Part shown: one piece after another, positions 28,859-36,660 of the stretch | Layout: every line of letters starts with the position of its first letter | How positions within the stretch are numbered: the first letter of the stretch is position 1 | Source of the DNA: Fodinibacter sp963763015 | GTDB taxonomy: Bacteria; Actinomycetota; Actinomycetes; Actinomycetales; Dermatophilaceae | Assembly: GCA_963763015.1 (NCBI GenBank) | Contig: CAVXML010000010.1 | Span: 62,001-126,000 of the forward strand | Reading direction: 5' to 3' | DNA: 64,000 nt | Notes under the pieces: model-generated | What the model was told of the DNA's origin: nothing | The model's database searches: none | What the model saw: the letters and a program-made list of their open reading frames with translations, nothing else | Translations under genes and position numbers: made by a program

Positions 28859-30220
28859 ATGGCCAAGCGCTCCATCCAAGGGTACGTCGAGCTCGCGTCG
28901 GGTCTGGGGGAGCTCACCCGCAGCCGTGCCAAGGAGGCGGCGAGGGAGCTCCTGACGTTGTCCGGAGCGGACGCCTCGGGCAAGAAGCTCGCGAAGCAGG
29001 CGAGCCAGCTCGCCGAGGAGCTGCTCTCGGCAGCCGAGACCAACCGCAAGCAGCTCCTGAGACTGGTCCGCCGCGAGGTGGAGTCCGCCATGAGCAGGGT
29101 CGTCGGCGACGTCCAGAGCCTCGGCGCCACCGTGACCGCGCTCGCCAGTCAGGTCGACGAGCTGGCCCGGGCCGCGAGCGGGCGGGGGACCCTCGGGTCC
29201 CCGTCCGGGAGCTCGGATGCCGTGGCAGCCCCGGTGCGCATCGTGCGCCCGACCGCCCAGGCGGCCGACGGCGTGACCACCACGAGCACCGCGGCGGCTG
29301 GTGGCTCCACGACCCGCAGGGCCACCACGGGTGCTGCCACGAAACGCCCCGCGGCGCGGAGGACCACGGCGACGAAGAGTGCTGCGACGAGGACGACGAC
29401 GGCTTCGACGAAGGGCACCGCCGCGAAGAGGGGCGCACCAGCCACGAAGAGCACCGCGACGAAGGCTGCAGCGAAGAGGAGCGCCCCGGCGAGCAAGAGC
29501 TCCGCGGCGAGCAAGAGCACCGCGGCGACCAAGAGCACCGCGGCGACCAAGAGCACCGCGGCCAAGAGCGCGCCCACGAAGACCACCTCCGGGGCGACCA
29601 CCGCCGAGAAGTCAACCGCGATCACGGCGACGGCGAAGAAGTCGACGGCCCGGAAGTCGACGGCGAAGAAGTCGACGGCCCGGAAGTCGACGGCGAAGAA
29701 GTCGACGGCCCGGAAGGCGACGGCGAAGAAGTCGACGGCCCGGAAGGCGACGGCGAAGAAGGCGACGGCCACGACGACGACGCCGCCGGCGTCCCGCTCC
29801 GCTGGCTCGAGCTCCGGGTCCACGACGGCGTCGACCGGGCCGGGCGCGACGGCGCCGGCATCGAGGCGCAGGCATCGACGGCGCAGGCGTCACCGGGGTC
29901 GGCCTCGACCGGGCCGGGCACGACGACGAGCGACGCAGGGGCAGGCGGCTCGTGACGGAGGAGGCTGCCGGGCCGGTCCCGAGCCCACCGGGACCCTCCC
30001 CGGATCGCGTCGTCGACAGCGACGAGGAGCGGAGGGAGGGTCGCCTGCCACCGCAGACCGGGGACCCGGTCATCGACGCCGCGCTGCGGGACCTTGCCGA
30101 GGCGCCGGTCGCCGACCTGGACGCGCAGCTCGCGGCGGGCGAGGCGGTGCACCGGACCCTCCAGTCGCGTCTCACCGACCTCGGCGGCTGACATCGGGCG
30201 TCTCGACGCCGAGCTCGTGA
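28859..30220 (+). CDS. Lys/Ala-rich histone H1-like (phasin-like) protein, C-terminal frame doubtful
   Basis: The first 105 residues form a helical, coiled-coil-prone domain (MAKRSIQGYVELASGLGELT...). A 200-residue low-complexity tail of Lys, Ala, Thr and Ser follows with KKSTARKSTA repeats, as in histone H1-like or phasin-type DNA-binding proteins of actinobacteria. As sequenced, the frame runs to 30220, but after about 29863 it becomes Arg/Gly/Pro-rich. The frame one base earlier continues Ala/Ser/Thr-rich (EAQASTAQASPGSAS) and stops at 29955, overlapping the next GTG. The real protein probably ends there, so one base may be missing. Confidence 0.7.
   Translation: MAKRSIQGYVELASGLGELTRSRAKEAARELLTLSGADASGKKLAKQASQLAEELLSAAETNRKQLLRLVRREVESAMSRVVGDVQSLGATVTALASQVDELARAASGRGTLGSPSGSSDAVAAPVRIVRPTAQAADGVTTTSTAAAGGSTTRRATTGAATKRPAARRTTATKSAATRTTTASTKGTAAKRGAPATKSTATKAAAKRSAPASKSSAASKSTAATKSTAATKSTAAKSAPTKTTSGATTAEKSTAITATAKKSTARKSTAKKSTARKSTAKKSTARKATAKKSTARKATAKKATATTTTPPASRSAGSSSGSTTASTGPGATAPASRRRHRRRRRHRGRPRPGRARRRATQGQAARDGGGCRAGPEPTGTLPGSRRRQRRGAEGGSPATADRGPGHRRRAAGPCRGAGRRPGRAARGGRGGAPDPPVASHRPRRLTSGVSTPSS
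29488..29568 (+). repeat. 18-bp tandem coding repeats
   Basis: About 4.5 copies of an 18-bp unit (variants of GGCGAGCAAGAGCTCCGC) encode SKSSAA/TKSTAA hexads in the Lys/Ala-rich tail. Confidence 0.75.
29635..29770 (+). repeat. 30-bp tandem coding repeats
   Basis: Four near-identical 30-bp units (29635-29664, 29665-29694, 29695-29724, 29725-29754) plus a partial fifth encode the decapeptide KKSTARKSTA or KKSTARKATA. The high identity suggests recent expansion and a length that could vary between strains. Confidence 0.85.
29952..30191 (+). CDS. Conserved small protein upstream of tlyA
   Basis: A 79-residue acidic protein: a disordered Pro/Glu-rich N-terminus, then GDPVIDAALRDLAEAPVADL and a helical end (EAVHRTLQSRLTDLGG). 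I recall similar short proteins just before tlyA in many actinobacteria; no function is known to me. Its GTG forms a GTGA overlap with a stop in the alternative frame of the Lys/Ala-rich gene, and its stop lies 1 nt before the region homologous to the TlyA N-terminus. That placement supports it as real. Confidence 0.65.
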   Translation: MTEEAAGPVPSPPGPSPDRVVDSDEERREGRLPPQTGDPVIDAALRDLAEAPVADLDAQLAAGEAVHRTLQSRLTDLGG

Positions 30221-31011
30221 GGCGGGGCCTGGCACGCTCCCGCGGCCAGGCTCGCGAGCTCGTTGCCGGCGGTCACGTCGTCGTCGCCGGTCAGCCCACG
30301 ACGAAGCCCTCGCACCGGGTGGAGGCCGACACCGACATCGCCGTCCGAGACGACGACGGGCCTCGGTGGGTCGGGAGGGCGGCGCACAAGCTGGCGGACG
30401 CGTTCGCCCACTGGGGGCCGCAGGGGCTGTCGGCGCGTGGGCGGCGCTGTGTCGACGTCGGCGCGTCGACAGGGGGATTCACCCAGGTCCTCCTCGCGCA
30501 GGGCGCCGCACGGGTCGTGGCCGTCGACGTGGGGCACGGCCAGCTCGTCGGCGAGGTGGCCACCGACCCGCGCGTCGAGGAGCGCAGCGGCACCACGATC
30601 CGCGGACTGCTCGCGAGGGACGTCGGTGGTCCCGCCGACGTCGTCGTCGCCGACCTGTCCTTCATCTCGCTGACCCTCGTCATGAGCGAGCTCGCCGGGC
30701 TGCTCCGTGACGGCGGCGACCTCGTGCTCCTCGTCAAGCCGCAGTTCGAGGTGGGCCGCGGCCGGCTCAACCGGCAGGGCCTCGTGACCTCCGACACGGA
30801 CCGGCGCTCGGCGCTGCTCGCCGTGGTGTCCTCTCTCGAGGAGCACGGACTGAACGTCCACGGCATCCGGGACAGCCCGGTGCGGGGAACGGCAGGGAAC
30901 GCCGAGTACCTCCTGTGGGCGCGGTCGGAGCCGTCGGACACAATGAGCCAGGACCTGGTCCGCGACACCGTGCGTGCGCTGACCACTGACTCGACGGGAG
31001 GACGCCCATGA
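30193..31011 (+). CDS. tlyA: TlyA-family rRNA 2'-O-methyltransferase
   Basis: TlyA methylates 16S C1409 and 23S C1920 in mycobacteria and affects capreomycin sensitivity. The N-terminal S4 domain (RLDAELVRRGLARSRGQARE) and Rossmann methylase (VDVGASTGGFTQVLL, VVADLSFISL, LLVKPQFEVG) are intact. The region matching known TlyA N-termini starts at 30193, where the codon is ATC. No ATG, GTG or TTG lies between a TTG at 30094 and a GTG at 30217. Starting at 30217 would cut into the S4 domain. The start is thus unresolved. Overlaps nadK by ATGA. Confidence 0.9.
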   Translation: MGRLDAELVRRGLARSRGQARELVAGGHVVVAGQPTTKPSHRVEADTDIAVRDDDGPRWVGRAAHKLADAFAHWGPQGLSARGRRCVDVGASTGGFTQVLLAQGAARVVAVDVGHGQLVGEVATDPRVEERSGTTIRGLLARDVGGPADVVVADLSFISLTLVMSELAGLLRDGGDLVLLVKPQFEVGRGRLNRQGLVTSDTDRRSALLAVVSSLEEHGLNVHGIRDSPVRGTAGNAEYLLWARSEPSDTMSQDLVRDTVRALTTDSTGGRP

Positions 31012-31985
31012 CCACGCCGTCGCGGCGCCTCCTGCTCGTGACCCACGCCGGCCGCCCGGAGGCACAGGAGCTGGCCGCCGGCGTGGCGAGCCGACTCCTC
31101 GCCGCCGGGGTCCGGGTCCGTGCCCCGGCCGAGGACCTTGTCGCGACGCCGCTGTCCCGCCTCGAGGGGGTCGAACCGGCCCCAACGAGCACCGGTCGCC
31201 GGGGCGACGCCGGCGCCGGCGCCGACTCCTCGCCCGCCGAGGGGTGCGAGCTGGTGTGCGTGCTGGGCGGGGACGGCACGATCCTGCGCGGGGCAGAGCT
31301 GTCCCGGGGTTCCGGAGTGCCACTGCTCGGCGTCAACCTCGGCCACGTCGGCTTCCTGGCGGAGGCCGAGCGGGAGGACCTCGACGACACGGTGGAGCGC
31401 ATCCTGACCCGGGACTACACGGTCGAGGAGCGGATGACCCTCGACGTGCGAGCGATGGAGGACGGTCACCGCGTCTTCTCCTCGTGGGCGCTGAACGAGG
31501 TGACCGTCGAGAAGGCGTCGCGTGAACGCATGCTCGAGCTCACCGTGGCGATCGACGGGCGCCCGCTGTCGACCTGGGGCTGCGACGGGATCGTCATGGC
31601 GACGCCCACGGGCTCCACCGCCTACGCGTTCTCGGCCGGGGGGCCGGTCGTGTGGCCGGACGTCGAGGCGATCCTCGTCGTCCCGATCAGCGCGCACGCC
31701 CTGTTCTCGAGGCCGGTGCTCGTCGGCCCGCAGTCCCGCCTCGTCGTCGAGGTGCTGCCGCACACCGATGGATCGGGTGTCGTCTGGTGCGACGGCCGTC
31801 GGGCCGTCGAGCTTCCCCCCGGGGCCCGGATCGAGGTGGAGTGCTCTGCCGAGCCGGTCCGCCTCGCCCGGCTGTCGGACAGTGGCTTCACCGACCGGCT
31901 CGTCGAGAAGTTCGACCTCCCGGTGCAGGGCTGGCGTGGGGCGGCACGCCGGCTCCTCGCGGCAGGGGAGGGCGACACGACGTGA
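31008..31985 (+). CDS. nadK: NAD kinase
   Basis: Phosphorylates NAD to NADP using ATP or polyphosphate. The 325 residues show LGGDGTILRG (the GGDGT motif), the NE/S region WALNEVTVEKASRERMLE, and the Gly-rich DGIVMATPTGSTAYAFSAGG. The N-terminal 75 residues include an Ala/Gly-rich insert (residues 60-80). ATGA overlap with tlyA and GTGA with recN, the usual tlyA-nadK-recN order. Confidence 0.95.
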   Translation: MTTPSRRLLLVTHAGRPEAQELAAGVASRLLAAGVRVRAPAEDLVATPLSRLEGVEPAPTSTGRRGDAGAGADSSPAEGCELVCVLGGDGTILRGAELSRGSGVPLLGVNLGHVGFLAEAEREDLDDTVERILTRDYTVEERMTLDVRAMEDGHRVFSSWALNEVTVEKASRERMLELTVAIDGRPLSTWGCDGIVMATPTGSTAYAFSAGGPVVWPDVEAILVVPISAHALFSRPVLVGPQSRLVVEVLPHTDGSGVVWCDGRRAVELPPGARIEVECSAEPVRLARLSDSGFTDRLVEKFDLPVQGWRGAARRLLAAGEGDTT

Positions 31986-33673
31986 TCGAGGAGATCCGGA
32001 TCCGTGATCTCGGCGTCATCGACGAGGCGGTGCTTCCCCTGCACCCGGGACTCACCGTCCTGACCGGGGAGACCGGTGCCGGAAAGACCATGGTCGTCAC
32101 CGGACTCGGCCTGCTGCTCGGTGGCCGTGGCGACTCCGGGCTCGTGCGTTCCGGCGCCGACCGGGTGGTCGTCGAGGGAGTCCTGGAACTCCCCCCGGGG
32201 CACCCCGCGCTCGAGCGGGCGGCCGAGGCCGGGGCGGACGTCCGGGAGGGCCTGGTCCTGGTCCGGTCCGTGTCGGGTGACGGCCGCTCCCGAGCGCACG
32301 TCGGCGGCCGGGCCGCGCCGGTCGGCCTGCTCGCCGAGCTCGCCGAGCACCTGGTGGCGGTCCACGGCCAGGCCGACCAGTGGCGACTGCGACGGGCGGA
32401 CCAGCACCGGGAGGCGGTCGACGCGTTCGGCGGGTCCGCGCTCTCGGCGGCGCTCACGGCGTACCGCAGCCTGCACACCGAGCTGACCGCTGCCCACGCC
32501 GAGCTCACCACCCTGCGCGCGGCTGCCGCCGAGCGAGCACGGGAGGCGGAGACGCTCCGGGAAGGGCTCGAACGCGTCGAGGCGGTCGACCCCCGGCCCG
32601 GGGAGGACCACGCGCTGCGCCTGGAGTCGGAGCGGCTGGGTCACGCGGAGGAGCTGAGGGCGGGCGCCGGCGCGGCGCACGCCCTCGTCGCCGGGGACGA
32701 CGACACGTCGGGGATGCCGTCCACGGGGGTTGTCGAGGCACTCGCCACGGCATCCGCCCGCCTCGCCGCGGTGAGCTCCGCCGACCCCAGCCTGGCCCAG
32801 ATCGGGACCCGCGTCGACGAGCTGCGCTACCTCGCCGCCGACGTGGCCGCCGACCTCGGGTCCTACCTCGTGGACGTGGAGGTCGACCCTGCCCGGCTCG
32901 AGCACGTGGAGCAGCGGCGGGCAGCCCTCGCCGAGCTGACCCGCCGCCACGGTCCCACCACGGACGACGTCCTGGCGTGGGCCGAGGAGGCCGGCCGGCG
33001 GGTCGCCGAGCTCGACGGCACCGGCGACCGGATCGGAGAGCTCGAGCTGCGGGTGCAGGGCCTCGAGAGCGCTCGGGAGGACGCGGCGCGCATCCTCACG
33101 GACGCGCGGAGGTCGGCCGCAGCAGCCCTCGCCGCCCGGATCACCGAGGAGCTGTCCCACCTCGCCATGGGCTCGGCGGCTGTCACCATCGCCGTGGAGG
33201 ACGCCGGTCGCTTCACGGCCGACGGTCGGGACGACGTCGAGATCCGGCTCGCCTCCGGTTCCGGCACCGCCCCGAGGGCCGTCACCAAGGCCGCGTCGGG
33301 CGGCGAGCTCTCGAGGGTCATGCTGGCCATCGAGGTGGCGACCGCAACCGAGGTGTCCGCCGTGCCGACCTTCGTCTTCGACGAGGTCGACGCCGGGGTC
33401 GGCGGCCGCGCGGCCCTTGACGTCGGGTCGCGTCTCGCGGCGCTGGCCCGGCACGCGCAGGTCGTCGTCGTCACCCACCTCGCCCAGGTCGCCGCGCACG
33501 CGGACCGTCACCTCGTCGTCGAGCGCTCCGACGACGGGCACGTGACCCGAAGCGGGGTCCGCGAGGTGTCCGGCGAGGACCGCGTCGTCGAGCTGGCCCG
33601 CATGCTCGGGGGTTCCGGCACCGACGCCGCTCTCGAGCACGCCCGCGACCTGCTGGCGCGGGCCCGGGTGTAG
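31982..33673 (+). CDS. recN: DNA repair protein RecN
   Basis: SMC-like ATPase for double-strand break repair, 563 residues. Walker A GETGAGKT (about residues 32-39), a long coiled-coil middle, then the signature SGGELSRVMLA and Walker B FVFDEVDAGVGG near the C-terminus, with VTHLAQVAAHAD as the H-loop. The GTG start overlaps the nadK stop. In most bacteria recN is LexA-controlled; no SOS box is expected here since it lies inside an operon. Confidence 0.95.
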   Translation: MIEEIRIRDLGVIDEAVLPLHPGLTVLTGETGAGKTMVVTGLGLLLGGRGDSGLVRSGADRVVVEGVLELPPGHPALERAAEAGADVREGLVLVRSVSGDGRSRAHVGGRAAPVGLLAELAEHLVAVHGQADQWRLRRADQHREAVDAFGGSALSAALTAYRSLHTELTAAHAELTTLRAAAAERAREAETLREGLERVEAVDPRPGEDHALRLESERLGHAEELRAGAGAAHALVAGDDDTSGMPSTGVVEALATASARLAAVSSADPSLAQIGTRVDELRYLAADVAADLGSYLVDVEVDPARLEHVEQRRAALAELTRRHGPTTDDVLAWAEEAGRRVAELDGTGDRIGELELRVQGLESAREDAARILTDARRSAAAALAARITEELSHLAMGSAAVTIAVEDAGRFTADGRDDVEIRLASGSGTAPRAVTKAASGGELSRVMLAIEVATATEVSAVPTFVFDEVDAGVGGRAALDVGSRLAALARHAQVVVVTHLAQVAAHADRHLVVERSDDGHVTRSGVREVSGEDRVVELARMLGGSGTDAALEHARDLLARARV

Positions 33674-33683
33674 GGGCGTCTGG

Positions 33684-33689
33684 CACGAT
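33684..33689 (+). promoter_or_regulatory. Putative extended -10 (TGGCACGAT) for steA
   Basis: TGG-CACGAT ends 8 nt before ATG 33697 in the short gap after recN. The geometry predicts a leaderless mRNA and supports ATG 33697 over ATG 33688. Confidence 0.4.
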
Positions 33690-33696
33690 GGTGCAG

Positions 33697-34875
33697 ATGT
33701 CCATCCGCCTCCCAGCCCGTCGACACCGTGGCCCTGCTCCCGGGCTTCGCGGTGCCGCGCGCGTGGACCGGCGCACGAAGAACCTCACGAAGCGGCTCCG
33801 CCCGGGCGACATCGCCGTCATCGACCACGAGGACCTCGACAGGGTGAGCGCGGAGGCCTTGGTGGCCTGCCGCCCGGCGGCCGTCGTCAACGCGTCGTCG
33901 TCCATCTCCGGGCGGTACCCCAACCTCGGGCCGGAGATCCTCGTGGCGGCCGGCATCCCCCTCCTCGACCGGGCCGGACCCGAGGTCATGGGGATCAAGG
34001 ACGGGACGAACCTGGTCCTCGACGGTGGCGAGGTCCAGGTCGACGAGGAGACCGTCGCCAGTGCGACCGTCCTGGACACCGAGGCCGTCCAGGACGCGAT
34101 GACCCTGGCCCGGGCGGGCCTGTCGGACCAGCTCGAGGCGTTCGCCGAGAACACCATGGACTACCTGCGCAAGGAGCGCGAGCTGCTGTTCGACGGCGTG
34201 GGCGTCCCCGACATCAGCACGGACCTCGACGGCCGCCACGTGCTCATCGTCGTGCGGGGCTACCACTACAAGGAGGACCTGCAGACCCTGCGCCACTACA
34301 TCCGGGAGTACAAACCGATCCTCATCGGGGTCGACGGCGGGGCCGACGCCCTCATCGAGGCACGGCACCGGCCCGACCTCATCGTGGGTGACATGGACTC
34401 GGTGTCCGACGACGCGCTGCGCTCCGGCGCGGAGATCGTCGTCCACGCCTACCGGGACGGGCGCGCCCCCGGCCTCGAGCGGGTGCGCGACCTCGGGGTC
34501 GAGCCGGTCGTGTTCCCGGCCACCGGCACCAGCGAGGACGTCGCGATGCTGCTCGCCGACGACAAGGGCGCCAGCCTCATCGTGGCGGTGGGGACGCACG
34601 TGACCCTCGTCGAGTTCCTCGACAAGGGACGCCAGGGCATGGCGAGCACGTTCCTCACCCGCCTGCGGGTGGGTGGGAAGCTGGTCGACGCCAAGGGAGT
34701 CAGCCGGCTGTACCGCGCGAGGATCTCGGGTCTCAGCCTCGTCGTCATGCTCGCGGTGGGGCTTCTTGCCCTGGGGGCCGCGCTGTGGTCGACGGCCGGC
34801 GGGCGAGCCCTTCTCCAGGTGCTCGGGGCCCGCATCGACGACCTGTGGTCGTCCATCCAAGGAGTGCTCGGTTGA
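33697..34875 (+). CDS. steA: SteA-like cytokinetic ring protein
   Basis: About 392 residues with a thiamine-pyrophosphokinase-like fold (GVDGGADALIEARHRPDLIV, GDMDSVSDDAL) and a C-terminal membrane helix (LSLVVMLAVGLLALGAALW). This matches SteA of Corynebacterium glutamicum, which with SteB localises to the division site and affects cell separation through the RipA hydrolase. Substrate-binding residues of true TPK enzymes are only partly present, so enzymatic activity is doubtful. Start chosen by the -10 at 33684; ATG 33688 is in frame. Overlaps steB (TTGA). Confidence 0.88.
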   Translation: MSIRLPARRHRGPAPGLRGAARVDRRTKNLTKRLRPGDIAVIDHEDLDRVSAEALVACRPAAVVNASSSISGRYPNLGPEILVAAGIPLLDRAGPEVMGIKDGTNLVLDGGEVQVDEETVASATVLDTEAVQDAMTLARAGLSDQLEAFAENTMDYLRKERELLFDGVGVPDISTDLDGRHVLIVVRGYHYKEDLQTLRHYIREYKPILIGVDGGADALIEARHRPDLIVGDMDSVSDDALRSGAEIVVHAYRDGRAPGLERVRDLGVEPVVFPATGTSEDVAMLLADDKGASLIVAVGTHVTLVEFLDKGRQGMASTFLTRLRVGGKLVDAKGVSRLYRARISGLSLVVMLAVGLLALGAALWSTAGGRALLQVLGARIDDLWSSIQGVLG

Positions 34876-35837
34876 TCGACTTCCGCTACCACCTCGTCTC
34901 CATCGTCTCGATCTTCCTCGCCCTCGCCGTCGGCATCGTGCTCGGTGCCGGCCCCCTGGAGGGCGAGCTGGGCGACACCCTGAACAAGGAGGTCGCCGGC
35001 CTGCGTCAGGACAAGGCGGACCTCAACGGCCGGCTCGAGAGCGCCCGCGCCGGCGCCGAGGCACAGGACTCCTACATCGGGCTGACCAGCCCGCAGGTTC
35101 TCTCCGGCATCCTCCAGGATCGGCGGGTGGCACTGCTCGTCCTGCCCGGGTCGGATGCCGCCGTCGCCGAGTCGACGGCAGCCACCCTGGAGTCAGCCGG
35201 CTCGACCGTGGTGTCCACCACCACGGTGGGGGATGCGTGGGTGACCACCGACGAGTCGAGTGCCCGGTCGCGCGAGGAGATCGTGCGGGAGGCGGCCGCG
35301 ACGGCGACGGTGGACATCGAGGACTCCGGCGCCGTCTCGCCGCGCGACGTGCTCCTGGCCAGCCTGCTGACCGATGCGGGTGGCGACGCCTCTGACCCGG
35401 CGCGGGTGACGGCGTCCCGATCGGCTCTCGAGGCGTTGGCCGGGGCGGAGCTCATCGAGATCGACACCGAGGGCTTCGCCGATGCCGACCTGGTGGTGGT
35501 CGTCTCCGGGGAGGTGACCGACGGCGACGCCGAGGCGCAGGAGGCGGCCGCCGACCACTGGGTCGACCTGGTCATCGCGCTCGACGACCGGTCGTCGGGC
35601 ACCGTCGTCGCGGGGGAGGCGAGCACCGTGGGAGACGGCGTCGCCGTGCTCGATGTGCTCCGCAACGACGCGACGGCCACTCGGGGAGTCAGCTCCGTCG
35701 ACAACGCCGGTGGTGCCATGGGACAGGCCAGCGTGGCGCACGCGCTGGTCGGGCAGACCTCGGGCGAGGTGGGGCAGTACGGCCTCGCCGCCGGCGCCGA
35801 CGCCCCCTACGCCCCCCTGCCGACCAGTGAGTCGTAG
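34872..35837 (+). CDS. steB: SteB/MctB-like membrane protein
   Basis: A 321-residue protein with one N-terminal membrane helix (YHLVSIVSIFLALAVGIVLG), a coiled coil (residues 35-60) and an extracytoplasmic Ala/Val/Asp-rich domain. The opening IDFRYHLVSIVSIFLALAVG is characteristic of the family first annotated as copper transporter MctB and later as SteB. Next to steA the division-related role is more likely than copper transport. The TTG start overlaps the steA stop. Confidence 0.87.
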   Translation: MIDFRYHLVSIVSIFLALAVGIVLGAGPLEGELGDTLNKEVAGLRQDKADLNGRLESARAGAEAQDSYIGLTSPQVLSGILQDRRVALLVLPGSDAAVAESTAATLESAGSTVVSTTTVGDAWVTTDESSARSREEIVREAAATATVDIEDSGAVSPRDVLLASLLTDAGGDASDPARVTASRSALEALAGAELIEIDTEGFADADLVVVVSGEVTDGDAEAQEAAADHWVDLVIALDDRSSGTVVAGEASTVGDGVAVLDVLRNDATATRGVSSVDNAGGAMGQASVAHALVGQTSGEVGQYGLAAGADAPYAPLPTSES

Positions 35838-36660
35838 GGTCGAGGCGGCTCCGGCCGCATCCCCGGGCCGGGGCGTGCTGGCCGGGGTGGCAGCAGCCGT
35901 GGGGTCGCGGCTTGCGTACCGCCTGCTCACGACGTCGGTCACCTCGCCCCGCTGGAGCAGGAGCAACCATGCCGGTGACCCCGTCACCCTGCTCGAGGGG
36001 CCCGCCTACGTCGCCGGGGCGACGGTCGGTGCCGGGGTCGCCGGTCCCGCGGGGATCGTGGCGGTCCTTGGTGCTGGTGCCTTCGGCGCGCTCGACGACC
36101 TCGCCGGTGACGGCGCCAGCAAGGGGCTTCGCGGGCACCTCGGCGCCGCAGCCCGCGGCACGGTGACGACCGGGCTCGTGAAGGTCATCGGCATCGGCGT
36201 GACCGGACTGGTCGCAGCGGCCCTCGCCGACCACCGCCGGGCGCAGCTGCACCCGGTGGACACCCTGGTGGGTGGGGTCGTCGTGGCCGGCGCGGCCAAC
36301 CTGGTGAACCTGCTCGACCTGCGGCCGGGACGCGCCCTGAAGGCCACCATCGCGGTGGCCGCCCCGATGGTGCTCGGCCCCGGCGGCTCCGAGGCGGCCG
36401 CGGCCGCCGCCGGGGCAGCCATCGGTGTGCTGCCGCCCGACCTTGCCGGCACGGCCATGCTCGGGGACACCGGCGCCAACGCGGCCGGCGCGCTGGTCGG
36501 CACCGCGCTGCTCGGCCACACCGGGCGACGAGGACGGCTCGCCGCCCTGGCGGCCCTCGTCGCCCTCACCCTGGCGTCCGAGAAGGTGTCGTTCACCCGG
36601 GTCATCGAGTCGACGCCCGTCCTCCGCGAGCTGGACTCGTGGGGCCGGCCCGCGAGATGA
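35827..36660 (+). CDS. MraY/WecA-like polytopic membrane protein (divergent GT4-type transferase)
   Basis: A 277-residue membrane protein with about 7-8 hydrophobic segments. ALDDLAG fits the Asp-Asp Mg site, NLVNLLDLRPGRALK lies where MraY/WecA have NxxNxxDGxDGL, and MLGDTGANAAGALVG resembles the third conserved loop. These suggest a polyprenyl-phosphate hexosamine-1-phosphate transferase relative, but the family motifs are changed (DLRPG instead of DGLDG), so activity is uncertain. GTG 35827 overlaps steB by 11 nt and the stop overlaps murJ, placing it in an envelope operon. Confidence 0.65.
   Translation: MSRRVEAAPAASPGRGVLAGVAAAVGSRLAYRLLTTSVTSPRWSRSNHAGDPVTLLEGPAYVAGATVGAGVAGPAGIVAVLGAGAFGALDDLAGDGASKGLRGHLGAAARGTVTTGLVKVIGIGVTGLVAAALADHRRAQLHPVDTLVGGVVVAGAANLVNLLDLRPGRALKATIAVAAPMVLGPGGSEAAAAAAGAAIGVLPPDLAGTAMLGDTGANAAGALVGTALLGHTGRRGRLAALAALVALTLASEKVSFTRVIESTPVLRELDSWGRPAR

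Noticed and set aside
29635..29770. Regular 30-bp repeats considered as a CRISPR array
   Set aside because: The units are directly contiguous with no spacers, lie in frame inside a Lys-rich coding region and no cas genes are present.
34872..35837. Annotation of the SteB-like gene as a copper transporter
   Set aside because: The MctB name is historical; adjacency and overlap with steA and the envelope cluster favour a division role, and no metal-binding motif is evident.
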